From the NCBI GenBank assembly GCA_002381865.1, contig DFYO01000056.1, positions 1 to 21,693 on the forward strand: a stretch of 21,693 nucleotides of DNA, given 5' to 3'. The translations under genes and the position numbers were made by a program. Positions 16,637 through 21,693 of the stretch are shown piece after piece (positions within the stretch are counted from its first letter, which is position 1; every line of letters starts with the position of its first letter). The notes beneath the pieces were generated by a model. The model searched no databases and had not been told where the DNA came from. It was given only the letters and a program-made list of their open reading frames with translations. The stretch comes from Clostridiales bacterium UBA4080. GTDB lineage: Bacteria > Bacillota > Clostridia > Lachnospirales > Vallitaleaceae.

Positions 16637-17743
16637 ATGGCCTATTCATATTTTGGTTCTTCTTCTGAAAAAGCAACAATACTAGTTGTAGATGACACCC
16701 CCGAAACTCTGTCATTTATCAGCGAAATTCTTAAGGAGCATTATAAGGTTAAAATTGCTAATAATGGTAAAAAAGCCTTGTCAATTGCATATAGAGAAAC
16801 CAAACCTGATATTATTTTACTTGATATTGTTATGCCATCAATGGATGGCTACGAGGTATGCCGCCTATTAAAGGAAAACCCAGCGACAAAAAATATTCCA
16901 GTAATTTTTTTAACTGGTAGCACTGATATTGCAAACGAAGAAAAGGGCTTTGAGCTAGGCGCCGTTGATTACATAACCAAGCCTGTCAGCGTGCCTATTT
17001 TACTTGCTCGAATATCAGCTCAGCTGCACCTTAAATCCGCTGCTGATTTTATAAGAGATAAAAATGCGTATCTTGAAAAAGAGGTATTAAACCGCACCTT
17101 GGAGGTAAGAGCTATTCAAGATGTAACTATATGGGCCTTGGCTAGTCTTGCAGAAACCAGGGATAACGAAACCGGAAACCATATTAAGAGAACTCAGCTA
17201 TATGTTAGGTGTCTTGCCATCAAGCTAAAAGAAAACCCCAAATTCACAAATATTCTTACCCCTGCCTTTATAGAAACCTTATACAAATCAGCACCTTTAC
17301 ATGATATTGGAAAGGTTGGAATATCTGATTTGATTTTGTTAAAACCCGGCCCTCTGACTAAAGAAGAATTTGAGATAATGAAAACGCATACAACAATAGG
17401 CTATACTGCAATTGAAAACGCAGAAAAACAGCTTGATATCAGTGTTGATTTTTTAAGCTGTTCAAAAGAAATTGCTTACTTTCATCATGAAAAGTGGAAT
17501 GGTAGTGGCTACCCTCTTGGATGCGTTGGAGAAGAAATTCCTATATCAGCCAGAATAATGGCCATAGTTGATGTATATGATGCACTAACTTCTAAAAGAG
17601 TATATAAAGAAGCCTTAACTCATAATGAAGCCTTGAAAATTATTGCAAGCGGCAAAGGAACTCATTTTGATCCTGATATCGTTGATGTTTTTTTAGATTC
17701 TGCTGATGCATTTAGAGATATTGCACTTCAATATCAGGAATAG
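16637..17743 (+). CDS. Response regulator with HD-GYP domain, probable cyclic di-GMP phosphodiesterase
   Basis: A 368-residue RpfG-type regulator. The receiver (about 13-130) has acidic pocket D19-D20, phospho-acceptor D63 in LLDIVMPSMDG, and K115 in ITKP. A coiled linker (135-160) leads to an HD-GYP domain (about 160-360) with ETRDNETGNHIKR, the HD pair in APLHDIGKVGI (H222-D223), MKTHT (H251), YFHHEKWNGSGYP (H283-H284, GYP 291-293) and VDVYDALTSKRVYK. All metal-ligand motifs are present, so hydrolysis of cyclic di-GMP is likely; the family more often has WDG where this has WNG. ATG 16637-16639 follows GGGAGGG. It lies 17 bp after the hybrid kinase gene and is very probably its operon partner, with the kinase HPt as phosphodonor. 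It converges on rplL. Confidence 0.93.
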   Translation: MAYSYFGSSSEKATILVVDDTPETLSFISEILKEHYKVKIANNGKKALSIAYRETKPDIILLDIVMPSMDGYEVCRLLKENPATKNIPVIFLTGSTDIANEEKGFELGAVDYITKPVSVPILLARISAQLHLKSAADFIRDKNAYLEKEVLNRTLEVRAIQDVTIWALASLAETRDNETGNHIKRTQLYVRCLAIKLKENPKFTNILTPAFIETLYKSAPLHDIGKVGISDLILLKPGPLTKEEFEIMKTHTTIGYTAIENAEKQLDISVDFLSCSKEIAYFHHEKWNGSGYPLGCVGEEIPISARIMAIVDVYDALTSKRVYKEALTHNEALKIIASGKGTHFDPDIVDVFLDSADAFRDIALQYQE

Positions 17744-17792
17744 CTCCGATATTTTCTATTTAGCCTTCGCAAGTAATTCAAGCTATCCCAAA

Positions 17793-17825
17793 ACAAGAAT
17801 AGCGTTCGGTGAACGCATTTCTTGT
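17793..17825. terminator. Hairpin after the HD-GYP gene, possible terminator
   Basis: ACAAGAA (17793-17799) plus GCGTTC (17802-17807) pair with GAACGC (17811-17816) plus TTCTTGT (17819-17825). The result is a 13-bp stem with a two-base internal mismatch and a three-base loop. It starts 50 bases after the regulator stop. On the plus strand a short T-rich stretch overlaps the stem base; on the minus strand TTGTTTTGGG follows, so it may act in either direction. Its right arm overlaps the left arm of the next hairpin by four bases, so the two cannot fully form together. Confidence 0.45.
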
Positions 17826-17877
17826 ATAATAGGAAAGTTTGGTCTCTTCAAGCAAGACGAACTTTCCTATTATACAA
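17822..17877. repeat. Long perfect inverted repeat with no U-tract
   Basis: An 18-bp perfect stem: TTGTATAATAGGAAAGTT (17822-17839) against AACTTTCCTATTATACAA (17860-17877). The 20-base loop can add four further pairs (GTCT with AGAC). Neither strand has a terminator U-tract directly after the stem, so it does not look like a standard intrinsic terminator. It could be a relic of a small palindromic element or an RNA-stabilising 3' structure. No second copy was seen in the window. Confidence 0.6.
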
Positions 17878-17879
17878 AA

Positions 17880-17906
17880 AAGTGCCTGTATAATTTACAG
17901 ACACTT
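17880..17906. terminator. Bidirectional intrinsic terminator between rplL and the HD-GYP gene
   Basis: AAGTGCCTGTA (17880-17890) pairs with TACAGACACTT (17896-17906) with one mismatch and a five-base loop. On the minus strand the stem is followed by a T6 run; on the plus strand it is followed by CTTTTTAT. It lies 17 bases after the rplL stop, so it should end the rplJL transcript and also block read-through from the convergent kinase-regulator operon. Confidence 0.8.
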
Positions 17907-17923
17907 CTTTTTATAATTAAAAA

Positions 17924-18301
17924 TTATTTTAATGTGATTACTGCTCCAACTTCTTCAAGCTTAGCTTTCATTTCATCAGCTTCTTCTTTAGCTACGCCTT
18001 CTTTAAGTGTTTTAGGAGCTCCGTCTACTAAGTCTTTTGCTTCTTTTAAGCCAAGACCAGTAAGCTCTCTAACAACTTTGATAACCTTGATTTTTTGATC
18101 TCCTGCGCTAGTTAACTCAACGTCAAAATCAGTTTTTTCTTCAGCTGCTCCACCTGCTGCTGCACCTGCTGCTGCTACAACAACACCTGCTGCTGCTGAT
18201 ACTCCAAACTCTTCTTCACAAGCCTTTACAAGCTCGTTTAATTCTAATAATGATAATTCTTTAATTGCATCCATAATTTCTTGATTTGTTAATTTTGCCA
18301 T
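17924..18301 (-). CDS. rplL: 50S ribosomal protein L7/L12
   Basis: L7/L12 forms the flexible stalk that recruits translation factors to the ribosome. The 125-residue product has the dimerising N-terminal domain (MAKLTNQEIMDAIKELSLLE), an alanine-rich hinge around residues 37-55, and the conserved C-terminal factor-binding domain (KIKVIKVVRELTGLGLKEAK, DLVDGAPKTLKEGV). The length is normal. ATG 18299-18301 follows GGAGGTG. It is 60 bp downstream of rplJ and is followed at once by a terminator. In most bacteria rpoB comes next on the same strand; here it is more than 6 kb away, beyond a plus-strand two-component module. Confidence 0.98.
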   Translation of the reverse strand: MAKLTNQEIMDAIKELSLLELNELVKACEEEFGVSAAAGVVVAAAGAAAGGAAEEKTDFDVELTSAGDQKIKVIKVVRELTGLGLKEAKDLVDGAPKTLKEGVAKEEADEMKAKLEEVGAVITLK

Positions 18302-18361
18302 TTTATTCGCACCTCCGAATTTATTTTTGATTTAAGATTTTTTGTTTCCTTGTCTTACTGA

Positions 18362-18886
18362 TTACTCAGCACAAATACCTGCTGCTGTAGCAGCTCCTGT
18401 TTCTTCAACCTTATCTGCAACTGCTTTGATTGTACGTGCAAATGTAGAAATAGGTGACTTGATACTTCCAAGTAATTTTGAAAGTAATTCCTCTCTTGAA
18501 GGAATTGTTGCAACAAGCTTGATACCTGCTACATCATAATATACTCCGTCAACAACACCTGCTTTGAATTCTAATGCTTTGTATTTTTTGCTTGCCGCCT
18601 CTAATACTCTAGGTCCTGCCGTTGCATCATCATAGCTGATTGCAATCGCGCTTGGTCCTTCAAGATGTGGCTTTAATGCATCATATACAGTACCATCAAA
18701 AGCAAAGTTCATCATAGTATTCTTAAATACTTTATACTCAACATTTGCTTCTCTAAGCTCTTTTCTTAACGCTGTATCTTCTTCAACTGTCAAGCCTCTG
18801 TAGTCTACTAGAACTACTGAAGATGCACCATCAATTTTCGCCTTGATTTCATCAATTTTAGTTTGTTTGAGTTCAACCTTTGCCAT
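18362..18886 (-). CDS. rplJ: 50S ribosomal protein L10
   Basis: L10 anchors the L7/L12 dimers to 23S rRNA, and the L10-L12 complex is also the autogenous repressor of this operon. The 174-residue product has the N-terminal rRNA-binding domain (SSVVLVDYRGLTVEEDTALR, EANVEYKVFKNTMMNFAF), the central segment EGPSAIAISYDDATAGPRVL, and a C-terminal helix that binds L12. ATG 18884-18886 follows AAGGAGGTG. It lies behind its own promoter, L10 leader and attenuator hairpin, and is co-transcribed with rplL. Confidence 0.97.
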   Translation of the reverse strand: MAKVELKQTKIDEIKAKIDGASSVVLVDYRGLTVEEDTALRKELREANVEYKVFKNTMMNFAFDGTVYDALKPHLEGPSAIAISYDDATAGPRVLEAASKKYKALEFKAGVVDGVYYDVAGIKLVATIPSREELLSKLLGSIKSPISTFARTIKAVADKVEETGAATAAGICAE

Positions 18887-18965
18887 TCTTACACCTCCTT
18901 GAAATACTTAGTCTTAAAAATAAATCTTATGACCATACAGACCGTCAATTTACTTTTTTACTAGA

Positions 18966-18999
18966 TTAAAAAAACCTCTTTGCCACAGACAAAGAGGTT
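18966..18999 (-). terminator. Intrinsic terminator (attenuator) in the rplJL leader
   Basis: On the minus strand AACCTCTTTG pairs perfectly with CAAAGAGGTT (18990-18999 and 18973-18982) around a seven-base loop, followed by a T7 run (18968-18974). It lies after the L10 leader and about 80 bases before rplJ. A strong terminator between a dedicated promoter and its gene is the expected layout of transcription attenuation coupled to L10 leader occupancy. Confidence 0.85.
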
Positions 19000-19027
19000 G
19001 ATATTTTCATCATCGTTTTTTACGATT

Positions 19028-19075
19028 CCTCGGTAGGCAGGATAACCTTTACGCAAATGCGCCTACTGTCTGCGG
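19028..19075 (-). promoter_or_regulatory. L10 leader (ribosomal protein autoregulatory RNA)
   Basis: The minus-strand RNA starts CCGCAGACAGTAGG, contains a small CGCATTTGCG hairpin, then GGTTATCCTGCCTACCGAGG. These are the conserved parts of the Firmicute L10 leader, in which AGTAGG pairs with CCTGCCTAC-type sequence to make the L10(L12) binding fold. A short ATCGT/ACGAT hairpin and the attenuator terminator follow. It sits about 10 nt downstream of the predicted transcription start. Excess L10-L12 would bind here and reduce rplJL expression. Confidence 0.85.
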
Positions 19076-19090
19076 TAATACACAAGTTGT

Positions 19091-19119
19091 ATTTTAGCAT
19101 TGAATACTATTAATGTCAA
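19091..19119 (-). promoter_or_regulatory. Consensus promoter for rplJL
   Basis: On the minus strand TTGACA (19114-19119) and TAAAAT (19091-19096) are separated by exactly 17 bases, a strong vegetative promoter. Transcription would begin near 19083, just before the L10 leader. rplJL therefore has its own promoter in addition to any read-through from rplKA. Confidence 0.8.
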
Positions 19120-19179
19120 CCTGTTCTTTTTAATAACATGCATTTTAGCTTAAGCATGCCTTCAACAAGAAATTATTGA

Positions 19180-19875
19180 CTACTCAGTAATTTTCATTGT
19201 GTTAAGCTTAACACCAGGTCCCATAGTTGAAGAAATAGAAACACTTCTTAAGTATTGACCTTTTGCAGCTGATGGCTTAGCTTTTACAATTGCACCCATT
19301 AATGTATGTAAATTATCTAATAATTTTTCTGTGCCAAAGGAAACCTTTCCAATTGGTACATGAATAATATTAGTTTTGTCTAGACGGTATTCAATCTTAC
19401 CAGCTTTGATGTCCTCAATAGCCTTTTTAACGTCCATTGATACTGTACCTGCTTTTGGGTTTGGCATTAATCCTTTTGGTCCAAGAACACGACCTAAACG
19501 ACCAACAACACCCATCATATCCGGAGTAGCAACAACTACTTCAAAATCCATCCATCCATCATTTTGGATTTTAGGGATAAGCTCTTCTCCTCCAACATAA
19601 TCAGCTCCAGCTTCTTCAGCTTCTTTAGCCTTTTCACCTTTTGCAAATACTAATACTCTTTGCTTTTTACCTGTTCCGTGTGGTAATACAACCGCACCAC
19701 GAACCTGTTGATCAGCATGACGACCATCAACACCTAGCTTGATATGTGCTTCAACACTTTCGTCAAATTTTGCTTTAGCAGTTTGAATAACTAAATCCAC
19801 TCCCGCTTGCGTATCATATAAGACACTGCGATCTACTAGCTTTGCAGCCTCAATATATCTTTTACCTTTTTTCAT
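19180..19875 (-). CDS. rplA: 50S ribosomal protein L1
   Basis: L1 forms the mobile stalk of the 50S subunit near the E site and is a known translational repressor of the rplKA operon in other bacteria. The 231-residue product is the standard length. It contains FDESVEAHIKLGVDGRHADQ, the domain II motif GRLGRVLGPKGLMPNPKAGT, and the C-terminal GQYLRSVSISSTMGPGVKLN. ATG 19873-19875 follows AAGGAGG. The 81-bp gap from rplK holds an L1-binding-site mimic that ends immediately before this Shine-Dalgarno. Confidence 0.98.
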   Translation of the reverse strand: MKKGKRYIEAAKLVDRSVLYDTQAGVDLVIQTAKAKFDESVEAHIKLGVDGRHADQQVRGAVVLPHGTGKKQRVLVFAKGEKAKEAEEAGADYVGGEELIPKIQNDGWMDFEVVVATPDMMGVVGRLGRVLGPKGLMPNPKAGTVSMDVKKAIEDIKAGKIEYRLDKTNIIHVPIGKVSFGTEKLLDNLHTLMGAIVKAKPSAAKGQYLRSVSISSTMGPGVKLNTMKITE

Positions 19876-19890
19876 TCTATTAACCTCCTT

Positions 19891-19918
19891 GTGGTACTAT
19901 CGGGATTAGCCCTCCCAC
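19891..19918 (-). promoter_or_regulatory. L1-binding-site mimic before rplA
   Basis: The 28-nt minus-strand element opens GTGGGAGGG and ends CCCGATAGTACCAC, forming GTGG/CCAC and GGG/CCC stems around an asymmetric loop with GAG on one side. This resembles the L1 site in 23S rRNA (GGTGGGAGGC ... ATACCACC). It ends exactly where the rplA ribosome-binding site AAGGAGG begins, so bound L1 could block rplA initiation. The match is by eye, from remembered rRNA sequence. Confidence 0.7.
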
Positions 19919-19956
19919 AGTATTTTGATTCCGATTATAAGGATTCCAAATTAAAT

Positions 19957-20382
19957 CTAGTCTTCAACTGTGATTCCCATACTTCTTGCAGTACCGGAAA
20001 TCATACTAATTGCTGCTTCAACAGATCCTGCATTTAAGTCAGGCATTTTTAACTCAGCAATTTTTTGAATCTCAGCTTTAGAAATCTTTGCTACTTTGTC
20101 CTTTTGTGGAACTGCAGAACCAGATTTCAGATTACATGCTTTCTTCAGTAATACTGCTGCTGGTGGAGTCTTAGTAATAAAACTGAATGATCTGTCTTGA
20201 TATACTGTAATTACTACAGGAATAATCATGCCCACTTCTTTTTCAGTTTTTGCATTGAATTCTTTTGTGAATTGTACAATGTTTACACCATGTTGACCAA
20301 GCGCTGGTCCAACTGGTGGCGCTGGAGTTGCTTTTCCAGCAGGAATTTGTAGTTTAATAATACCGGTTACTTTTTTCGCCAT
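19957..20382 (-). CDS. rplK: 50S ribosomal protein L11
   Basis: L11 binds the GTPase-associated region of 23S rRNA and is needed for stringent-response sensing by RelA in bacteria. The 141-residue product begins MAKKVTGIIKLQIPAGKATP and has the proline-rich PAPPVGPALGQHGVNIVQFT, the central SFSFITKTPPAAVLLKKAC, and the C-terminal rRNA-binding domain ending GTARSMGITVED. The ATG at 20380-20382 is chosen over a start 19 codons upstream because it follows TAGGAGG and gives the family's usual N-terminus. It precedes rplA by 81 bp. Confidence 0.98.
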   Translation of the reverse strand: MAKKVTGIIKLQIPAGKATPAPPVGPALGQHGVNIVQFTKEFNAKTEKEVGMIIPVVITVYQDRSFSFITKTPPAAVLLKKACNLKSGSAVPQKDKVAKISKAEIQKIAELKMPDLNAGSVEAAISMISGTARSMGITVED

Positions 20383-20403
20383 TTCAGCGTACCTCCTAAA
20401 ATT

Positions 20404-20431
20404 GTGGTGTTTACGGGGAATTCCCTCCCAC
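20404..20431 (-). promoter_or_regulatory. L1-binding-site mimic before rplK
   Basis: This second 28-nt element starts GTGGGAGGG and ends CCCCGTAAACACCAC, aligning without gaps to the element before rplA. The same GTGG/CCAC and GGG/CCC pairings can form. It lies about 10 bases upstream of the rplK Shine-Dalgarno. In E. coli L1 controls both genes from a single site before rplK; here each gene seems to have its own. Confidence 0.65.
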
Positions 20432-20432
20432 G

Positions 20433-20452
20433 TGTACAAGCCGTCTTGTACA
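20433..20452 (-). repeat. Hairpin between nusG and rplK
   Basis: TGTACAAG (20433-20440) and CTTGTACA (20445-20452) form a perfect 8-bp stem with a four-base loop. It begins 8 bases after the nusG stop. No U-tract follows on the minus strand, so it is not a normal terminator. It abuts the L1-site mimic and may be part of the same leader fold or an mRNA-stability element. Confidence 0.5.
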
Positions 20453-20460
20453 ATTGTTTC

Positions 20461-20979
20461 TTACAGCTCTACCATTTTTGTGAAATCCAGTTCAACAGGA
20501 GTTTCACGTCCAAAAATTGATAGATTAACAATAACAGTTCTCTTGTGCTCGTGAATTTCTTTTACTATGCCGACAGATCCTTCAAATGGTCCGTCTGTAA
20601 CTCTGACTGCATCGCCAATTCCAACATTAATTTGAACAACCTCCAAATCAATGCCCATTGCTCTGATCTCAGCTTCAGACAATGGAACCGGTTTAGAGCC
20701 AGGCCCAACAAATCCGGTTACACCTCTTGTGTTACGAACAACGTACCATGTATCATCATTCATAAACATTTTCAAAAGAACATAGCCAGGGAAAAGTTTT
20801 TTTTCAACTTCTCTTCTTGCGCCATTTTTTTCTTCTAAAACTCTGTGTAATGGAACGACAACTTCAACAATCTGATCATGGAGTTTTCTGTTTTCAACAA
20901 GCTTTTCAATATTGGCTTTTACCTTGTTTTCATACCCTGAGTAAGTATGTACTACATACCACTTAGCTTCTTCTGACAT
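20461..20979 (-). CDS. nusG: Transcription termination/antitermination factor NusG
   Basis: NusG binds the RNA polymerase clamp and modulates pausing, and links to the ribosome or Rho through its KOW domain. The 172-residue product has the NGN domain (KWYVVHTYSGYENKVKANIE, KLFPGYVLLKMFMNDDTWYV, VRNTRGVTGFVGPGSKPVPL) and the KOW domain (VRVTDGPFEGSVGIVKEIHE, IFGRETPVELDFTKMVEL). ATG 20977-20979 follows AAGGATG; an in-frame ATG 11 codons upstream lacks a ribosome site and gives an atypical N-terminus. It lies 69 bp after secE and 78 bp before rplK, the conserved order. Confidence 0.98.
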   Translation of the reverse strand: MSEEAKWYVVHTYSGYENKVKANIEKLVENRKLHDQIVEVVVPLHRVLEEKNGARREVEKKLFPGYVLLKMFMNDDTWYVVRNTRGVTGFVGPGSKPVPLSEAEIRAMGIDLEVVQINVGIGDAVRVTDGPFEGSVGIVKEIHEHKRTVIVNLSIFGRETPVELDFTKMVEL

Positions 20980-21048
20980 AAAATCATCCTTTTCAATACT
21001 GCATAAATGCATAAATTTTTGCCTAGTAAATAGAAATCCTTGCTAAGC

Positions 21049-21252
21049 TTAAGCTATTCCTAAAATGTTCTGAACAATAAAGAGATATCCCATATCAATC
21101 AATGAAACAACTGCTCCAATAATTGCAGAAACACATATTACTGTCCATGTTTGCTTTAGTAATACAGGAAAGCTTGGCCAGACGATTTTCCTGAATTCAC
21201 CTTTTAATCCTGAGAAAAAACTAGTCTTTCTTGTTACATTTGCTTCTCCCAT
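21049..21252 (-). CDS. secE: Preprotein translocase subunit SecE
   Basis: SecE is the essential small subunit of the SecYEG protein-export channel. The 67-residue product is the short, single-span Gram-positive form: a polar amphipathic segment (GLKGEFRKIVWPSFPVLLKQ, with the conserved KIVWPS) then one membrane helix (TVICVSAIIGAVVSLIDMGY). ATG 21250-21252 is preferred; the in-frame GTG three codons upstream overlaps the AAGGAAG ribosome site. It sits between rpmG (35 bp away) and nusG. Confidence 0.95.
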   Translation of the reverse strand: MGEANVTRKTSFFSGLKGEFRKIVWPSFPVLLKQTWTVICVSAIIGAVVSLIDMGYLFIVQNILGIA

Positions 21253-21287
21253 ATTGTTCACTTCCTTTTCTTCTTACAATACCATAC

Positions 21288-21437
21288 CTACTTAGTTTCC
21301 TTGTGTAGCGTATGAGCTTTGCAGAATTTACAATATTTTTTTGTTTCCATTCTTTCCGGATGCTTTTTCTTTTCCTTCATGGTGTCGTAATTTCTTTGCT
21401 TGCATTCGGTACATTCTAATGTGATTTTAACACGCAC
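21288..21437 (-). CDS. rpmG: 50S ribosomal protein L33
   Basis: A 49-residue L33, a small zinc-ribbon protein of the large subunit. Reading from GTG 21435-21437 gives MRVKITLECTECKQRNYDTM and ends CKFCKAHTLHKETK before TAG 21288-21290. Both zinc pairs are present: C9/C12 and C36/C39, so this is the zinc-binding (C+) paralogue type. GGAGGT lies seven bases before the start. It is the first gene visible in the rpmG-secE-nusG group, the usual Firmicute arrangement. Confidence 0.95.
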   Translation of the reverse strand: MRVKITLECTECKQRNYDTMKEKKKHPERMETKKYCKFCKAHTLHKETK

Positions 21438-21581
21438 GACTTCCACCTCCACTGTCTATGCTAAAGCATGCTCTACACTCCATCTATGAGTTCATAAGAA
21501 TAATGTCCTTCGGACGCAATTCTTCTTTAAATTGAATAAAAAGTTAGGATAATTTTTTCAAATCACGCTTTTTTTACCCAT

Positions 21582-21648
21582 AAAAAAAAAGACCTCTGGA
21601 TGTGCATACATAAATGTATCATAGAATGTATGCCCTGTCAAGAGGTTT
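21582..21648 (-). terminator. Probable terminator of the gene upstream of rpmG
   Basis: On the minus strand AAACCTCT (21641-21648) pairs with AGAGGTC-type sequence (21591-21597), enclosing an inner perfect 8-bp stem GCATACAT/ATGTATGC (21604-21611, 21626-21633). A run of nine T follows (21582-21590). This would end a transcript arriving from beyond the right window edge. The same strand carries TTGACA at 21636-21641 with TACATT 17 bases on, a weak promoter candidate inside the hairpin. Nothing else convincing is seen in 21438-21693. Confidence 0.6.
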
Positions 21649-21693
21649 AATTATTAGTTTTAAATTAGCTCTGACTCACATATGATAATGTCC

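Noticed and set aside
12120..17743. The kinase module as a recent mobile-element cargo
   Set aside because: No transposase, integrase, terminal repeats or target duplication were seen, and codon composition by eye matches the neighbouring clostridial genes.
17706..18098. A 130-residue plus-strand open frame bridging the HD-GYP gene and rplL
   Set aside because: It overlaps the end of the HD-GYP gene, runs through the terminator hairpins and becomes antisense to rplL.
21253..21287. tRNA-Trp between rpmG and secE, as in some Gram-positive bacteria
   Set aside because: The gap is only 35 bp and cannot hold a tRNA.

Overview
The window is almost entirely the bacterial transcription/translation super-cluster, read on the minus strand (right to left): rpmG, secE, nusG, rplK, rplA, rplJ, rplL, then rpoB, rpoC, an L7Ae-family kink-turn protein gene, rpsL, rpsG, fusA and the start of tuf. 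From about 2.26 kb to the right end the DNA is AT-rich, Shine-Dalgarno sites are strong AGGAGG types, S12 carries the Gram-positive N-terminal insertion, and an L7Ae-type gene sits between rpoC and rpsL. Together these point to a low-GC Firmicute of class Clostridia, probably Lachnospirales-like (an inference from recognised protein patterns, not from a search).

Two things depart from the standard layout. First, 12120-17743 holds a plus-strand two-gene module between rplL and rpoB: a 1499-residue membrane hybrid histidine kinase (sensor, GAF, PAS, PAS, HisKA, HATPase, REC, REC, HPt) and, 17 bp later, a REC-HD-GYP response regulator expected to hydrolyse cyclic di-GMP. The pair resembles RpfC/RpfG in architecture. 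It is divergent from rpoBC and convergent with rplL, so the usual rplL-rpoB continuity is broken. rpoB instead has its own consensus-like promoter and a leader of about 270 nt.

Second, the left 2.2 kb does not match the rest. The fusA reading frame is intact, but its first 50-77 codons look clostridial and AT-rich. The remainder, and the tuf fragment after it, look betaproteobacterial and are GC-richer. A further composition step near 1.14 kb suggests three sources. The switch lies in one of the most conserved stretches of EF-G, as expected for a metagenome assembly misjoin; real recombination is less likely.

Regulation visible in the sequence: an L10 leader with its own promoter and an intrinsic terminator before rplJL; two 28-nt elements resembling the ribosomal protein L1 binding site, one before rplK and one before rplA; a promoter in front of the L7Ae gene/rpsL operon; and a cluster of hairpins between the regulator and rplL that includes a bidirectional terminator and an 18-bp perfect stem without a U-tract. 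No tRNA, rRNA, CRISPR array or insertion sequence was seen.
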